A stretch of 64,000 bases of DNA. Source: Leucaena leucocephala (lineage: Eukaryota > Streptophyta > Magnoliopsida > Fabales > Fabaceae). This document shows positions 46,851-57,863 of the stretch, one piece after another. Location of the stretch: positions 6,329,001 to 6,393,000 of the forward strand of contig CM073549.1 of assembly GCA_037074615.1 (NCBI GenBank), given 5' to 3'. How positions within the stretch are numbered: position 1 is the stretch's first letter; the number at the start of each line of letters is the position of its first letter. The notes beneath the pieces are model-generated. The model was given only the letters and a program-made list of their open reading frames with translations, was not told the origin of the DNA and searched no databases. Made by a program: the position numbers and the translations under genes.

Positions 46851-47474
46851 ATATATGGTGGGAGCCAGAGGAATGATAGCCGCCCTCCTCATTTCTGCAA
46901 GAGTAGTGGCGCTATTGCTCATCACATTCTTCAACAGTTGCAGAACATGAACATCATTGAAATTGACACCAAGTACCCTTTTTCTTGTTAATTTGCAGGA
47001 GTGATGACCATTGAATGGATGGATATTTTGTTCCCTTCACTTTCTTGTAACATTTATTGAATATCAATCAGCAACTGTTTTAGGAAAATACTGCACTTAT
47101 CCTTTCTAAATTATCATTCATCAAATGGTTCTACGATTCATTTGAACGTTATCTGAAATATCTTGGGGTATGCTTGGTAGGATAGAAGAGTTTTTTATGG
47201 AAGTAGAAGTGGAATTATGCTGGAATGGGCTTTAAAAGTTTGTTTGGTATGATGGAAGTAAATATGTAATTGATGTATATTTTTTTATAACTTGAGAAGG
47301 GTTAAAGTTGTCCAGAAATTTTATAACTTTTCTGATGGAACTGAAAGGGCACGGGGAAGTAGAAGATTACACTCCCCCACTTCCCTCCAACCAAACATAC
47401 CATTGAACTTGATTTCTTAGTGGCAGGAAAATTACTTCAAATGGTCAGAGGGATCTTGACCAAGTGGCTGGGTG
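46851..47474 (+). pseudogene. captured ribosomal protein eS19 (RPS19) gene fragment
   Basis: The first exon (46851-46973) reads IYGGSQRNDSRPPHFCKSSG, then GAIAHHILQQLQNMNIIEID, the highly conserved middle of eS19. After an intron-like gap a second exon (from 47421) reads GRKITSNGQRDLDQVAG, the conserved C-terminal part, and meets TGA at 47472. The N-terminal exons are absent. The GT and AG borders survive in outline, so capture was from genomic DNA and not from a spliced mRNA. It lies wholly inside the hAT element. The functional gene must be elsewhere. Confidence 0.88.
47168..47400. mobile_element. small TIR element inside the captured eS19 intron
   Basis: GGTATGCTTGGTAGGA at the left and TCCAACCAAACATACC at the right are inverted with three mismatches. 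It is about 230 bp and non-coding. The TSD is unclear. Confidence 0.6.
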
Positions 47475-47922
47475 AATTGGTGGCTATGAATTGTTGAGGA
47501 TTATGCTTCTAGCAAAATACATTTAGGTTTCACTGATAGATGTGTTAAATGTGATGGGCAAATTTTGGCTTTAGCTATTGAGTGTTTCTTAAATAGGACA
47601 TACTTTATGCTATGTTGTTTAAGACTTTTAGATGATATTATTGCTTTTCTTTTAAAATTTATTTTTGAACTGAGGTGTCATAGTTTTCATGTTATTATTA
47701 TTTCAATGCCTTAAGCATGAGATGGAAGTCTTTATGCTATGTTATTAGGGGCTTATTACGAGAGCCTGTTATAAAAGCCTGTTAGGTGGCCTATTAGTAA
47801 AAAAAATAGGCTATTTTAACAGGCTTCAGGCCAGGTTTAAGCCAAAAAAATAGTTATAACAGGCTACAGGTTAGGCTCAGGCTGGATTATCACTTAATAG
47901 GCCTAGCCTGTTTCCAAGCCTA

Positions 47923-48600
47923 GTTGGTAAAGCCTTTTGGCTTGACTAATGTTCCAACCACGTTTCAAGGAGCCACGAATGATATTTTTAGGCCCTTCCT
48001 TTGAAAGTTTGTGTTAGTATTTTTTGATGATATTCTCATTTATAGTTCTTCTATGGTAGAGCATGTCATTTGTTTAGAAATACTTTGTTAAGTAATACTT
48101 TGTTAAGATGACTAAACACACATTTGCTGCCCAAAACGTTGAGTATTTGGGCAATATTATTGCAGCGGGCAAGGTGTCAACAAATCCTAGGAAGATTCAG
48201 GCTGTTGTAGATTGGCTAGAACCAAAGAATGTGAATCAAGTAAGAGGATTTTGGCTGGCTACTACAGGAGGTTTATTGAGGGGTTTGGAGAGCTAGCTCG
48301 TCCTTTGACTCTACTCAAGGATGCCTTTTAGTGGTCGAAACTAACCAGCATCTCCTAAAGTTGAAGGATACCTTAGTTTCAGCTCCGGTGCTCGCTTTGC
48401 CAGAATTTTTTAAAGTGTTTAGCGTAGTAACATATGGGTGTGAGGTAGGGATAAGGGATGTCCTCATGCAGGAAGGGCAACCACTTGCTTTTTTCAGTAA
48501 GGCATTAGCCCCTCAAAATATGAAGCTCTCAATATATGAGAAGGAGTTATTGGCTGTGGTACTTGCAATTGAGAATTAGCACCAGTATTTGGAGAGGTCA
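47923..48600 (+). pseudogene. gypsy RT end and RNase H remnant
   Basis: This continues the RT split by the hAT element: KPFGLTNVPTTFQGATNDIF, then FFDDILIYSS (about 48025), then FAAQNVEYLGNIIAAGKVST (about 48125). RNase H follows: FFSKALAPQNMKLSIYEKEL near 48494, up to LAIEN. Frameshifts and stops interrupt it. Integrase is not present after it. Confidence 0.85.
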
Positions 48601-48699
48601 TGCTTTATGCTAAGGTAATACTCTCCTAATCTCTCTCTTTATAAGAAAAGAAGCTAAGAGAATCTTTGTTGTTCACTTTGTAAATAATTTGTCATTCCT

Positions 48700-50700
48700 C
48701 AGGAGAGGTCATGCTTTCTGTCATTCCTCAGGAGCATTTATTAAACCATATCGCGTTCTAAATATTATTTTTGAAATATCTTCCTTCTTGATCTTTTCTT
48801 TAATTGATGATACCCTGATCGCAAGTTTACCTTTAAAAAATACTGCATTCCTTACAACTGGTCAAAAAGATCATCAATGCGCAACAATGGGTACTTATTC
48901 TTTATGGTCACTTTATTAAGCTGTCGATAGTCAATGCACAGCCTCAACGATCTATCTTTCTTTTTCACAACACTGGTGCACCCCACGGAGATGTGCTAGG
49001 TCTGGGTCGAATAAACCCCTTGTCCAACAGTTCTTGCAATTGAGTCTTCAATTCCCTTAACTCTGAGGGCGCCATCCTATATAGCAGAATAGAAATTGGC
49101 TGAGTGCCAGGAATGACATGAATACCAAATTCTATTTCTCTATCTGGAGGTAAGCCAGGCAATTCCTCTGGAAAGACATCGGGAAATTCCCGAACAACTA
49201 AATTTGATCTATGCTGTCAGTAGGCTTATCAAACAATGCTTAAGCTTTTTGAGAACATATAGTAATAATACCTGTAACCACATACACCCTTGCTTGACTT
49301 TACCCTGAAGAAGGTTGTGCCTTTTCTCCTGAAGGTCTTCCTGATGTACCTTTACCTGTCGAAGTAGAAGTTGCTCCAATAAACGGGGCTGTAAAAGTAG
49401 CAGGGCGAGGAGAAGGTCGAGCTAACCCATAACTCAAAGCGGGCTGAGCAAACGGACATTCTCTTTTCATGTGATTCGATTGTCCACACCTGAGGCCTTA
49501 CGACAAATTCCTGAATGATAATTCCCACAAATACTACATGAAACCCTAGAATAATTAGACTGGCTCACACCAGGCTGAGGTCTACCTCCAAATTTTGGTC
49601 TCGGATCTGAAGCGCCTACTGAGGGTTTCATTGGCTGCATAAATGAGCGATTCCCCTTAAACGAAGACCCTTGGAATTTTCCACTTCCTATCTTCTGCTT
49701 CTTAGAAACCCCCTTCTTCAATGTGCCTTAGCTCAACTCTTAATGCACAATCAACCACATTAGCATAGGAAGAAAAATGGTTCAACATAAGGGCCACAGC
49801 ATCATGTATACATATCGGCAATCCCTGGATAAATTTGCCAATCATATTCCTCTCTGAAGGAATCAATGTAGATGCATAAGAAGAAAGCTCTGTAACTTCC
49901 TGTCATACTCAGCCACTGTCATTCCCGAAGTACATTTTCAACAATAGGAACTCTTTAATTCTGGCATCCTGCTTACTCTGGGGAAGATAGCGTTTCATAA
50001 AAATATCCTTGAAATCAACCCATGACAATGATAGCACTCTATCTCCCAGTAACCCAGTCACTGTCTTGCTCTAAGCATTAGCTATCCCTTCTAACCGGAA
50101 TAGAGCAAAATCCATATACTGAACATCATGACATCTCAGAGCTCTACACCTCTTCTCAATACCTTCTAGAAATTCCATAGGTTCTTCTCGAGAATCAAAA
50201 TCGGAGAACTTAGGAGGATCCAGCATAATGAATTATGACAACTTGACTGCGATATTATCCTCTTCAATTATATTGTGTGTCTCTTCTCGTGTCTCTTCAA
50301 TTATCCTCTAGGGATTGTGGATTAACTGGTTCAGCTTCAGATAGGATCTTTTGAAGAGGTCTAAAGGGTTGACCTCCCCTAGTCCTACCTTTCCTACAAC
50401 CCTGTCCTCTCTTTCTAGGGGCAATTCACTTTGCTGAGCAGAGCCTCTATCCAAAGTCCTATCACTCCTTCCAGCTGGAGGACGTTTAGGCGGCATTTGG
50501 CTATACGTAAAACATAAAAAATATTCAATTTCAAGGGAAAATAGATTCTTGATACAATGAGAAAACACTTTAAAATTTCTTAAAAGACCTTCAATGATGC
50601 CTCAACTATAATTATGTCCGGGTTCATAATGATAATTGAGACACCACTAAAGCATCCCTGTTCCACACAGCTATAGAAAACCTTTGTTCTGATACCAAAC
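48700..50700 (-). pseudogene. gypsy copy, minus strand: gag to start of RT
   Basis: Reading from 50494 leftward: gag start (MPPKRPPAGRSDRTLDRGSA), gag core (MLDPPKFSDFDSREEP near 50225), a CCHC-like knuckle (CSICGNYHSGIC near 49530), the segment LPGLPPDREIEFGIHVIPG before RT, PSELRELKTQLQELLDKGFI, CIDYRQLNKVTIKNKYPL (about 48930), then decayed RT to about 48700. A PBS (TTGGTATCAGAAC, reversed, at about 50687-50699) precedes it. It is the left arm of a large inverted repeat with the plus-strand copy. Confidence 0.85.
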
Positions 50701-52315
50701 TGTCACGTCCCAAAATTTAAGCCGTGACCCGGCACAGAATATGAATAAATTCATATTTCTTAAGCCTAAAAATCACTACTTCGGATTTGTAATGAGGCTT
50801 TCCACTGCTCAGCTGGAGAAATAGGGTCAACTGCATTATTTAAAGCCGCGAGGGTAACTAACCAATCTGGCGAGGCTTCAGATAGTGCAGTTGACCCTAT
50901 TTCTCCAGCGGAGCAGTGAAGAGCGTCATTATAAATCCGAAGTAGTAATTTTTAGGCTTAAGAAATATAAATTTATTCATATTCTATGCTGGTCACAGCT
51001 CAAATTTTGTGATGTGATAGTTTGATATCAGAACAAAGGTTTTCTATAGCTATTTGGAGCAAGGATGCTTAAGTGGGGTCTCAATTATCATTATGAACCT
51101 AGGCATAATTATAGTTGAGGCATCATTGTAGGTCTTTTAGGAAATTTAAAAGTGTTTTCTCATTGTATCAAGAATCTGTTTTTCTTTAAAATTGAATATT
51201 TTTTATGTTTTACGTATAACTAAATGCCGCCTAGACGTCCACCAGCTGGAAGAAACTCTAGGAGTGATAAGACTTTGGATAGAGGCTCTGCTCAGCAAAG
51301 TGAATTGCCCCTAGAGGGAGAGGATAGGGTTGTAGAAGAGCTAGGACTGGGGGAGGTCAACCCTTTAGACCTCTTCAAGAGATCCTATCTGAAGCTGAAC
51401 CAGCTAATCCACAATCCCCAGAAATCTCTACCTCATCTAGACACGAGAAGAGACACACAATGTAATTGAAGAGGATAATATAGCAATCAAGTTGTCATAA
51501 TTCATTATGCTGGATCCTCCTAAGTTCTCCAATTTTGATTCTCGAGAAGAACCTATGGAATTTCTAGAAGGTATTGAGAAGAGGTGTAGAGCTCTGAGAT
51601 GTCCTGATATTCAGTATGTGGATTTTGCTCTATTCCGATTAGAAGGGATAGCTAATGCTTGGAGCAAGACAGTGACTGGGTTACAGGGAGATAGAGTGCT
51701 ATCATTGTCATGGGCTGATTTCAAGGATATTTTTATGAAACGCTATCTTCCCCAGAGTAAGCAGGATGCCAGAATTAAAGAGTTCCTATTGTTGAAATGT
51801 ACTTCGGGAATGACAGTGGCTAAGTATGATAGGAAGTTACAGAGCTTTCTTCTTATGCATCTACATTGATTCCTTCAGAGAGGGATATGATTGACAAATT
51901 TATCCAGGGATTACCGATATATATACATGATGCTGTGGCCCTTATGTTGAACCATTTTTCTTCCTATGCTAATGTGGTTGATTGTGCATTGAGAGTTGAG
52001 CTGAGGCACATTGAAGAAGAAGGGGTTTCTAAGAAGCAGAAGATAGGAAGTGAAAAATTTCAAGGGTCTTCGTTTAAGGGGAATCGTTCTCAGGGCCAAT
52101 CCCCATCATTTGCTATGCAGCCAGTGCCTAGATATTATGAACCCTCAGTAGGCGCTTCAGATCCGATACCAAAATTTGGAGGTACTAGACCTCAGCCTGT
52201 TGTGAGCCAGTCTAATTGTTCTAGGGTTTCATGTGCTATTTGTGGGAATTATCATTCAGGAATTTGTCCTAAGGCCTCAGGTGTGGACAACTGGGTCACA
52301 TGAAAAGAGAAATCT
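49459..52315. repeat. large inverted repeat from two head-to-head gypsy copies
   Basis: The left arm (about 49459-50835) and right arm (about 50886-52315) carry the same LTR end, PBS, leader and gag in opposite directions. About 50 bp of unmatched sequence lies between the words GGGTCAACTGCA and TGCAGTTGACCC. The arms differ by scattered substitutions and small indels. A read-through transcript would fold into a hairpin of about 1.4 kb. Confidence 0.85.
50701..51007. repeat. back-to-back truncated gypsy LTR ends
   Basis: On each side LTR sequence abuts a PBS (minus: TGTCACGTCCC reversed at 50701; plus: GTGATGTGATAG before TTTGATATCAGAAC near 51012). Only about 130-150 bp of each LTR is present before the centre of symmetry. 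Confidence 0.65.
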
Positions 52316-53404
52316 TCGGGCTTATTGCAGCCAAGTCCTATTGTAAGCAAGGTTTGGGAGAGTATATCCATGGATTTCATCTAAGGCAAGTGATTTGGGT
52401 TATAGTTGATCATATGAGTAAGTATACTCATTTTCTCAGTTTATCTCACCTATTTACAGCTTCTTCTCTTGCTCAAGTTTTTCTTGATCAAGTATACAAG
52501 CTCCATTGTGCAGTGGCAGAGATCATAAGTGATTAGTACCCCATCTTCATAAGCAATTTTTGAAAAGAATTTGTCAAGGTTTTGAAAATTGAACAAAAGC
52601 TGTCTTCAACGTATCATCCCCAAAGTGATGGGTAAACTAAAGTTTTGAATCGTTGCCTGGAGTCTTATTTGAGGTGTAGTACTGGGAAAATCCTAAGGAA
52701 TGGAATCATTAGGTGTCTCTGGCTGAATGGTGGTATAATACTACTTTTCACACTTCTACTAAAGCAACCCCATAAGAGTTACTTTATGGCCAGAAACCCT
52801 TAGTTTATTCTCCTTACATTCCTAGATCAGCTATCATTGAAGCTGCGGATAGGAGCTTTGAAGCAAGGGAGAGGATGCTAGCTGTTCCGAAACACCACTT
52901 ACACAAATCTGTTAACACTATGATATAGAAGGCAGATGCTAGAAGATCTTATCATGAGTTTCAAATAGGCCAGTGGGTTTTTCTGAAGCTACAACCCTAT
53001 AGGCAAGTTTCTACAGCAACTAGAAGCACTAAAAAACTAGCTCCTAGGTTCTATGGTCCGTAGAAGGGGATAGAAAAGATTGGACCAATAGCTTACAGAT
53101 TAGAATTGCCTCTTAAGTCCAAGATTAACCCTACGTTTCATGTGTCCTTGTTGAAGCTACGTCTAGATCATCGTGTTAAACAAAGACACCCTCCTGTTGA
53201 CTATCCTACTGTTCCTAGTTCTCAATATCCTGAAAAAAAATATTGGCCCATAGAGTTGGGAGTAAAAAGAAGCGCATTATTACTAAAGTTTTGGTACATT
53301 GGAGGGGATATCCAGAAGAAGCTTCCTAGATTTCTCTATATAATTTACAACAGTAGTTTCTTGAATTTTAAATTCCCAACCCTTGAGGACAAGGGTTGTT
53401 TTAA
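51008..53404 (+). pseudogene. gypsy copy, plus strand: gag joined to integrase and chromodomain-like end
   Basis: Gag runs from MPPRRPPAGRNSRSDKTLDR (51224) through MLDPPKFSNFDSREEP (51507) and FKDIFMKRYLPQSKQDARIK to the knuckle CAICGNYHSGIC (about 52232). Protease, RT and RNase H are absent: shortly after the gag stop the sequence jumps to integrase (VWESISMDFI near 52350, FLDQVYKLHCAVAEIISD, KIEQKLSSTYHPQ, LNRCLESYLRC). The end carries KINPTFHVSLLK (about 53121) and a chromodomain-like stretch, then FPTLEDKGCFKGG. It is an internally deleted, stop-ridden copy. Confidence 0.85.
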
Positions 53405-53690
53405 GGGTGGTATTATTATAAAGGATATACAAGGATTAATATGGGAATTACTGTTTAGTTTTACTATTATACATAAATAATTACTGTTGACCCCTAGTCT
53501 ATAAATAATCAAACATACCAGATGTAAGGGAGATTATGAATGACATTACAGTGACTATCCTCCTTTTCCCAGAGTTCTTCTATCTCTAGTCTCCCTCTGT
53601 CTCTTCTTCCTTCCAAATTCCCTCTGTCTTCTCTCTTTTCTCTTATTCTTGACCAAGAAACACAACATAATAGTCCTACATAACATTGAT
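53405..53690 (+). repeat. probable 3' LTR of the plus-strand gypsy copy
   Basis: It follows the end of pol (LEDKGCFKGG) and a purine-rich TTAAGGGTGG. The pyrimidine-rich 3' part (CTCCCTCTGTCTCTTC) is LTR-like. No paired full 5' LTR exists, so borders are approximate. Confidence 0.45.
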
Positions 53691-54443
53691 AACACTTATG
53701 AACAATCCAATATTAAAGAAGCAAACAGTTGACTGAAGTCTAAACTGTTGCAAGGCAGACAAGAGGATGCTAAAACGCTAAAACTTTCATTACCATATTT
53801 TATAGCAAAACCCCAATAACAACCCAGCCAATATCTCCCCAAGACAACTTCCTCCTAAATACAAACAGCATATATGTAGTGAGACAAAAACAAAGGTGGA
53901 TACGTCACTAATTCTCATTTCACTGAATAAATATAAGACATTTCTTTTTGGGACAAAATTGTGTTCTCCGAGTCATTTTACTCACAGCCTTCATACAAGA
54001 AAATCTCATATTGAGCCAAGTTAATGCCAGGTAGATGAAGGGAAAATCTTTTTCTTCTTTAGAATTTTCATACAGCAGAAGATTTAGAATGCAGTAGAAA
54101 ATTGTCGACTATTCAACATACCCCTTTAGAGAAATACAATCAAAATAATTATATAATGTCATACTTGTCACGGGGAGAACGATCAGGTACTGTGGCTATT
54201 TCTGTCCCGGGGATATTGCACACATTTCATGTATATCTCCTAATACAAATGTTCCTTTTACTGCCAATTCTGCTAGCCCAAAAACATTATTTTTCTTTTT
54301 TAAGTCTTGAAAATACTGATATAAAACTAAGGGCAGAAAGGCATTGGAATAGTGTCATCCAAAGGGAATATACAGAACTACAGCTTGAGAAACTCAAATC
54401 ACCAAAAAACATAAAATGGGATTTATGACAGGTGATACCATAC
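53691..54443. other. region where later NDUFA2 exons would be expected
   Basis: I searched the minus strand for the remaining NDUFA2 exons (the QPQLWARYD block) and did not find them. No other gene is visible. Confidence 0.4.
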
Positions 54444-54708
54444 CTCAAGGATCAATATTGGCAATTTGGGGTTCAATCAATGTCTTTATCTCCTTATAAG
54501 TCTCTTCCACAAATTCCCTGAGATAACAATGCATAGTAGGTGTATTTAAGCATAATCAGTAAGAACATAGGCTATATGTGTATGATTAGAGAAGCCACGT
54601 AAACGCTAAACCCTAAACGTACTTTGCGGTTGAGCTTGTCGGTGATGTCTGGCACCTCAGAAACCGAAGTTCCTTTAGGTACTTTGAAAGATTTCCTCTC
54701 CATGCCAT
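54444..54708 (-). pseudogene. NDUFA2: NADH dehydrogenase 1 alpha subcomplex subunit 2 (complex I B8) fragment
   Basis: Exon 1 (54708-54623) encodes MAWRGNLSKYLKELRFLRCQ and on to TSSTA, the plant B8 N-terminus. After a GT-AG intron of 105 bp, exon 2 (54517-54444) continues in phase EFVEETYKEIKTL. NDUFA2 is a small thioredoxin-fold accessory subunit of mitochondrial complex I. In exon 2 the tetramer ATTG is duplicated (TTGATTGAACCCC), shifting the frame and giving a stop; without it the usual NPKLPILI block would follow, and a GTATGG donor is present. The remaining exons (CSGVQPQLWARYD onward) are not found. It is therefore a truncated, frameshifted copy. A telo-box-like AAACCCTAAA lies at the start of intron 1 (54608-54617). 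Confidence 0.82.
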
Positions 54709-55215
54709 TGCTAAACTGGAGCTAAAATCTAGAGTATGAGAAATTAGACCGAAGGAATAGAATAAAAATTTAGACGCAGAAGAGAGAACTCATTATCAGA
54801 AATCAGTATCCAGGCAAAGATTATACAGATCTGCGCCTCGATCCTGAGATAATTAGACCGACGAAAGAGAATAAAAAATAGAAGATATTACTGAAATTAG
54901 AATGAAACAGAGAGAAAAATAAAATATAATAAGAAACCGAAGGCTCCTTCAGGTACTTTGAAAGATTTCCTCTCCATGCCATTGCTAAACCTGGAGGTGA
55001 GTATGAAAAATTAGACAGATGGAAGGGACTAAAAAGTAGAAGATATTACTGAAATTAAAATGAAAAAGAGAGAGAAAAAAAAGGGAATAAGAAACCGAAG
55101 CTCTTTCAGGCACTTTGAAAGATTTCATCTCCATGCCAGTGGAGTATGAGAAATTAGACCGAAGGAAGGGATTTAAAAAAATAGAAGCTATTACTGAAAT
55201 TAAAATGAAAAAAGG
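54660..55215 (-). repeat. three tandem copies of the NDUFA2 exon-1 start
   Basis: The words GGCATGGAGA(G/T)GAAATCTTTC and AAAGT(A/G)CCT(A/G)AA recur on the minus strand at about 54708, 54978 and 55136. In the outer two copies the match to exon 1 stops after codon 13 or so and passes into TTCGGTTTCTTATT and a shared AT-rich stretch ending ATTTCAGTAATA. The spacer words TGAGAAATTAGACCGAAGGAA also repeat. This is a local duplication of the gene's 5' end. Confidence 0.75.
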
Positions 55216-55940
55216 AGAAATAGAATAGAAGGGATACAGAGAAGACCGAGCTCTCCGTCACTTGCCCGATTGTTCTCTTCGTCTCCTCCATTCGACCGTT
55301 TGAGCATCTCACCATAGGCCGTTTGAAATTTTGATGCTCTCCACAGACGACCTTTGATCTGCCGTTTTAAATTTGAAATCAAAATCAGGATATATCATTT
55401 ATTGGACCGTTGCAATGTGGCCAGAATGTTCATGGTATTACTCGTCGACCGTTGAGCATCTCGCCCCTCGCACGGAGTGTGAAATTTCCTCTAAAACTTT
55501 TAAATGTTTAAAAAAATTACAGGAAAAAAGAGAGAAAACCCAAAAAATGTAGCACCTCCATAAAAAATAGAAAATACAAAAATCATTATTAAAAATAATA
55601 AAAATCATTTTTTAAGTTAATCAAGATTTTTATAAGTTTGTTTTAAAAATAAAATCTTCAAAAAAAATATTTTTTTTATTAAAATCTTACGAAACTTTTA
55701 CCTTTTAACTTTCTTTCCCTTTTTTTTATAATGTTAACTTTCTTATAAAATTATACCAAATAAATAATTATTTTCAAAATGTTTTTTTAATAAAAAAATT
55801 CTATCATACTAAAATTTAAAAAAATAAAGGTCCGTCATCAGCCCAAAAAACTTATTCCTTGTTTTTTTTTTAAACTAAAGGAATATTTAACATGATAAAA
55901 GTTTAAAATGAAATAGAAAGAAAACTAAAGAGTGGAGAAG
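55216..55940. other. intergenic DNA upstream of the NDUFA2 repeats
   Basis: No gene is recognised. The right half is very AT-rich. Confidence 0.4.
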
Positions 55941-55960
55941 ATTAAACAAGAAGAGAGAGA

Positions 55961-57863
55961 ATGAGAGAGCGTGAGAATCCGCTGCCATCATCGGAGGAGA
56001 AGGACGCCGTAAATCGGAGTAGGAAGAAGGTGAGGGCTGAGGAAGGTAAGTTCTCGAGTGATCAAGCCCTGACACCTAGGGATGAGGTCTGGATGCACGA
56101 TGCTGAACCCAAAGAGCGGAAGGACATGCGTTGGACTATTTGTCGACGTCAAAAGCGAAGGCGAAGTCGTTCAATGAGGCTGTTATGAATGTGAAGGACA
56201 CGCCGAAGGAAGAAGAGGAGGACTGGTGGACTGATGGCAAATGGAAGGATAGGATCAAGGTCAAGATGACAAAAAGGGGTCCTAATTAATGTGATTGTTT
56301 CGGACAGTGAGTGAGAAAGGTTGGCCCAGAGATGGAAAAATGCTCTGATCATAAAGCTCTTGGTTCGTACACTCGTATGGTGAACTCCGAGTATCTGGGG
56401 CAAAAGCTTCAGCAGCTTTGGGAGGAACAATGGAAGGTGGAGGCGATGGATGTAAGTTCTGGTTTTTTCGTGGTGCAATTCTCGCATGGCTCCGATTTAC
56501 GGGAGGCCCATAGCTTATTTATGATCATTACCTTGCTATTCAGCCACGGCGCCCGGAATTTGAACCTGACGATGATGTTATTAGTAAAATAGCTACCTGG
56601 ATTCGAATTGATAAGCTACCAGTGGATTACTATGATCAAGGAATGCTCCATGTGTTCGGATCGCAGGTGGGTAGAGTTTTGAAAATTGAACACGCTTCGA
56701 CGTGGAAAGGGTCACTTTGCATAGATTTGCGTCGAGCTTGATCTGAATGCCCCACTTAGGCCTTTGATTCTGATTCATGGAAAAGCAAAACGAGTCCAGT
56801 ATGAGGGTATTCACCTCATATATATGCTTCGGTTGTGACAGATACGGGCACTATCTAGATCCCCGCCCACAGAAGAAAGCGGGGGATTCGGGTGGAAAAG
56901 GGAGCTCGGAGGTCCGGGGAGACAAAGGGGAAGAGGAGAGTAAGGGATCTAAGAGGGTTCCAGTTCCAAGATGAATTTTCCGATGACTGGGTACGATCAA
57001 TGGACAGTGGTGAAACGGCCAAGGCGACCTAAAGGGGCGGGAGTTGGGATAAGGAAGGAGAGCAATTCTTGGCCTGATTCACGTAACCGTTCCGCAATGC
57101 ATGGGCAAGGTTCCCGCTTCCACGTACTAGATAATAAAGAGGGGAAGATTGGGGAAGATTATACAACTCAGACTGACGCCAGGACTCCTCTAACGCATAT
57201 CTCCAACAAAGGGCCTACTATTAGATCCGAAAATGGGGAGAAATCGATAAAAAATAATGGGCCAAGAAAGGAGTCTATGATTGGGCGGAGACGTCGGGCT
57301 GCAGGAAATATTTCGACAAGTAAAGGGAGGTACACAAGCCTAGGGGCACTAATAATTCAGGAGCTAAGGCCGAAAGGGCAGAGAAAAGAAATATGGAGCG
57401 GGTTATGCAGGCCAAGAATTGACTGGGCTTGGGCCATTACGAGGGACCAAAGAAGGAGCAGAATATCAGGCTAAGGGCCCCCGTTTGAAATGGCAAAATT
57501 GCTACGAGTAATGCAGACGAAATGCAACCTAGTGAAGTGGAGGGGAACGATGGTGAGATGGTGCCTTCGGATATGATGGAGGCCGATGATCCCATAGATC
57601 CCGGATCTAGTCATGAGGGAGGTTTTCTTGTTTATTTAAATCCTCTTTCATGGGAGTTTAGTGCGGTTGTTATGGTCGACGCAGACACCCTGCCAACGGG
57701 ATCGAGCGAAATTATTGAGCTTTTGATACTTAATCATCGTAAAGTTTTTCATGGATTTAAAAATATGTACATGGAACTCCAGGGAAGTGGGTGGCTGTGC
57801 TTTTGCAAGGTTGTTGGTGGAAATGAGGAAGAAATACCGCTTCGACTTTCTTGCTTTGCTTGA
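55961..57863 (+). pseudogene. LINE ORF1 remnant (DUF4283 and zinc knuckle)
   Basis: Pieces in different frames show a basic N-terminus (about 55961), a DUF4283-like block (WIRIDKLPVDYYDQGML near 56600, VFGSQVGRVLKIEH) and a zinc-knuckle start CFGCDRYGHYLDP (about 56820) whose last cysteine is lost. A basic, low-complexity tail follows. This arrangement is the nucleic-acid-binding ORF1 of plant L1-type LINEs. Many stops and shifts. Confidence 0.75.

Larger units (their letters stand above)
45958..47922 (+). mobile_element. hAT-type element carrying ribosomal protein eS19 exons
   Basis: Ends TAGGAATAGAAACAGGC and, reversed, TAGGCTTGGAAACAGGC are 17-bp TIRs with two or three mismatches. It splits the gypsy RT between GHYEW and PFGLTN; flanking octamers GTCAGTTA (45950-45957) and GTTGGTAA (47923-47930) are a decayed 8-bp TSD. 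AGGCTT/AAGCCT words fill both subterminal regions. Inside are two exons of a host eS19 gene and a smaller TIR element. No transposase is recognised; a minus-strand open frame at 46311-46634 has no motif I know. Confidence 0.78.

Noticed and set aside
53691..54443. Missing NDUFA2 exons
   Set aside because: A chance YD pair near 54150 on the minus strand lacks the surrounding QPQLWAR block and any splice sites.
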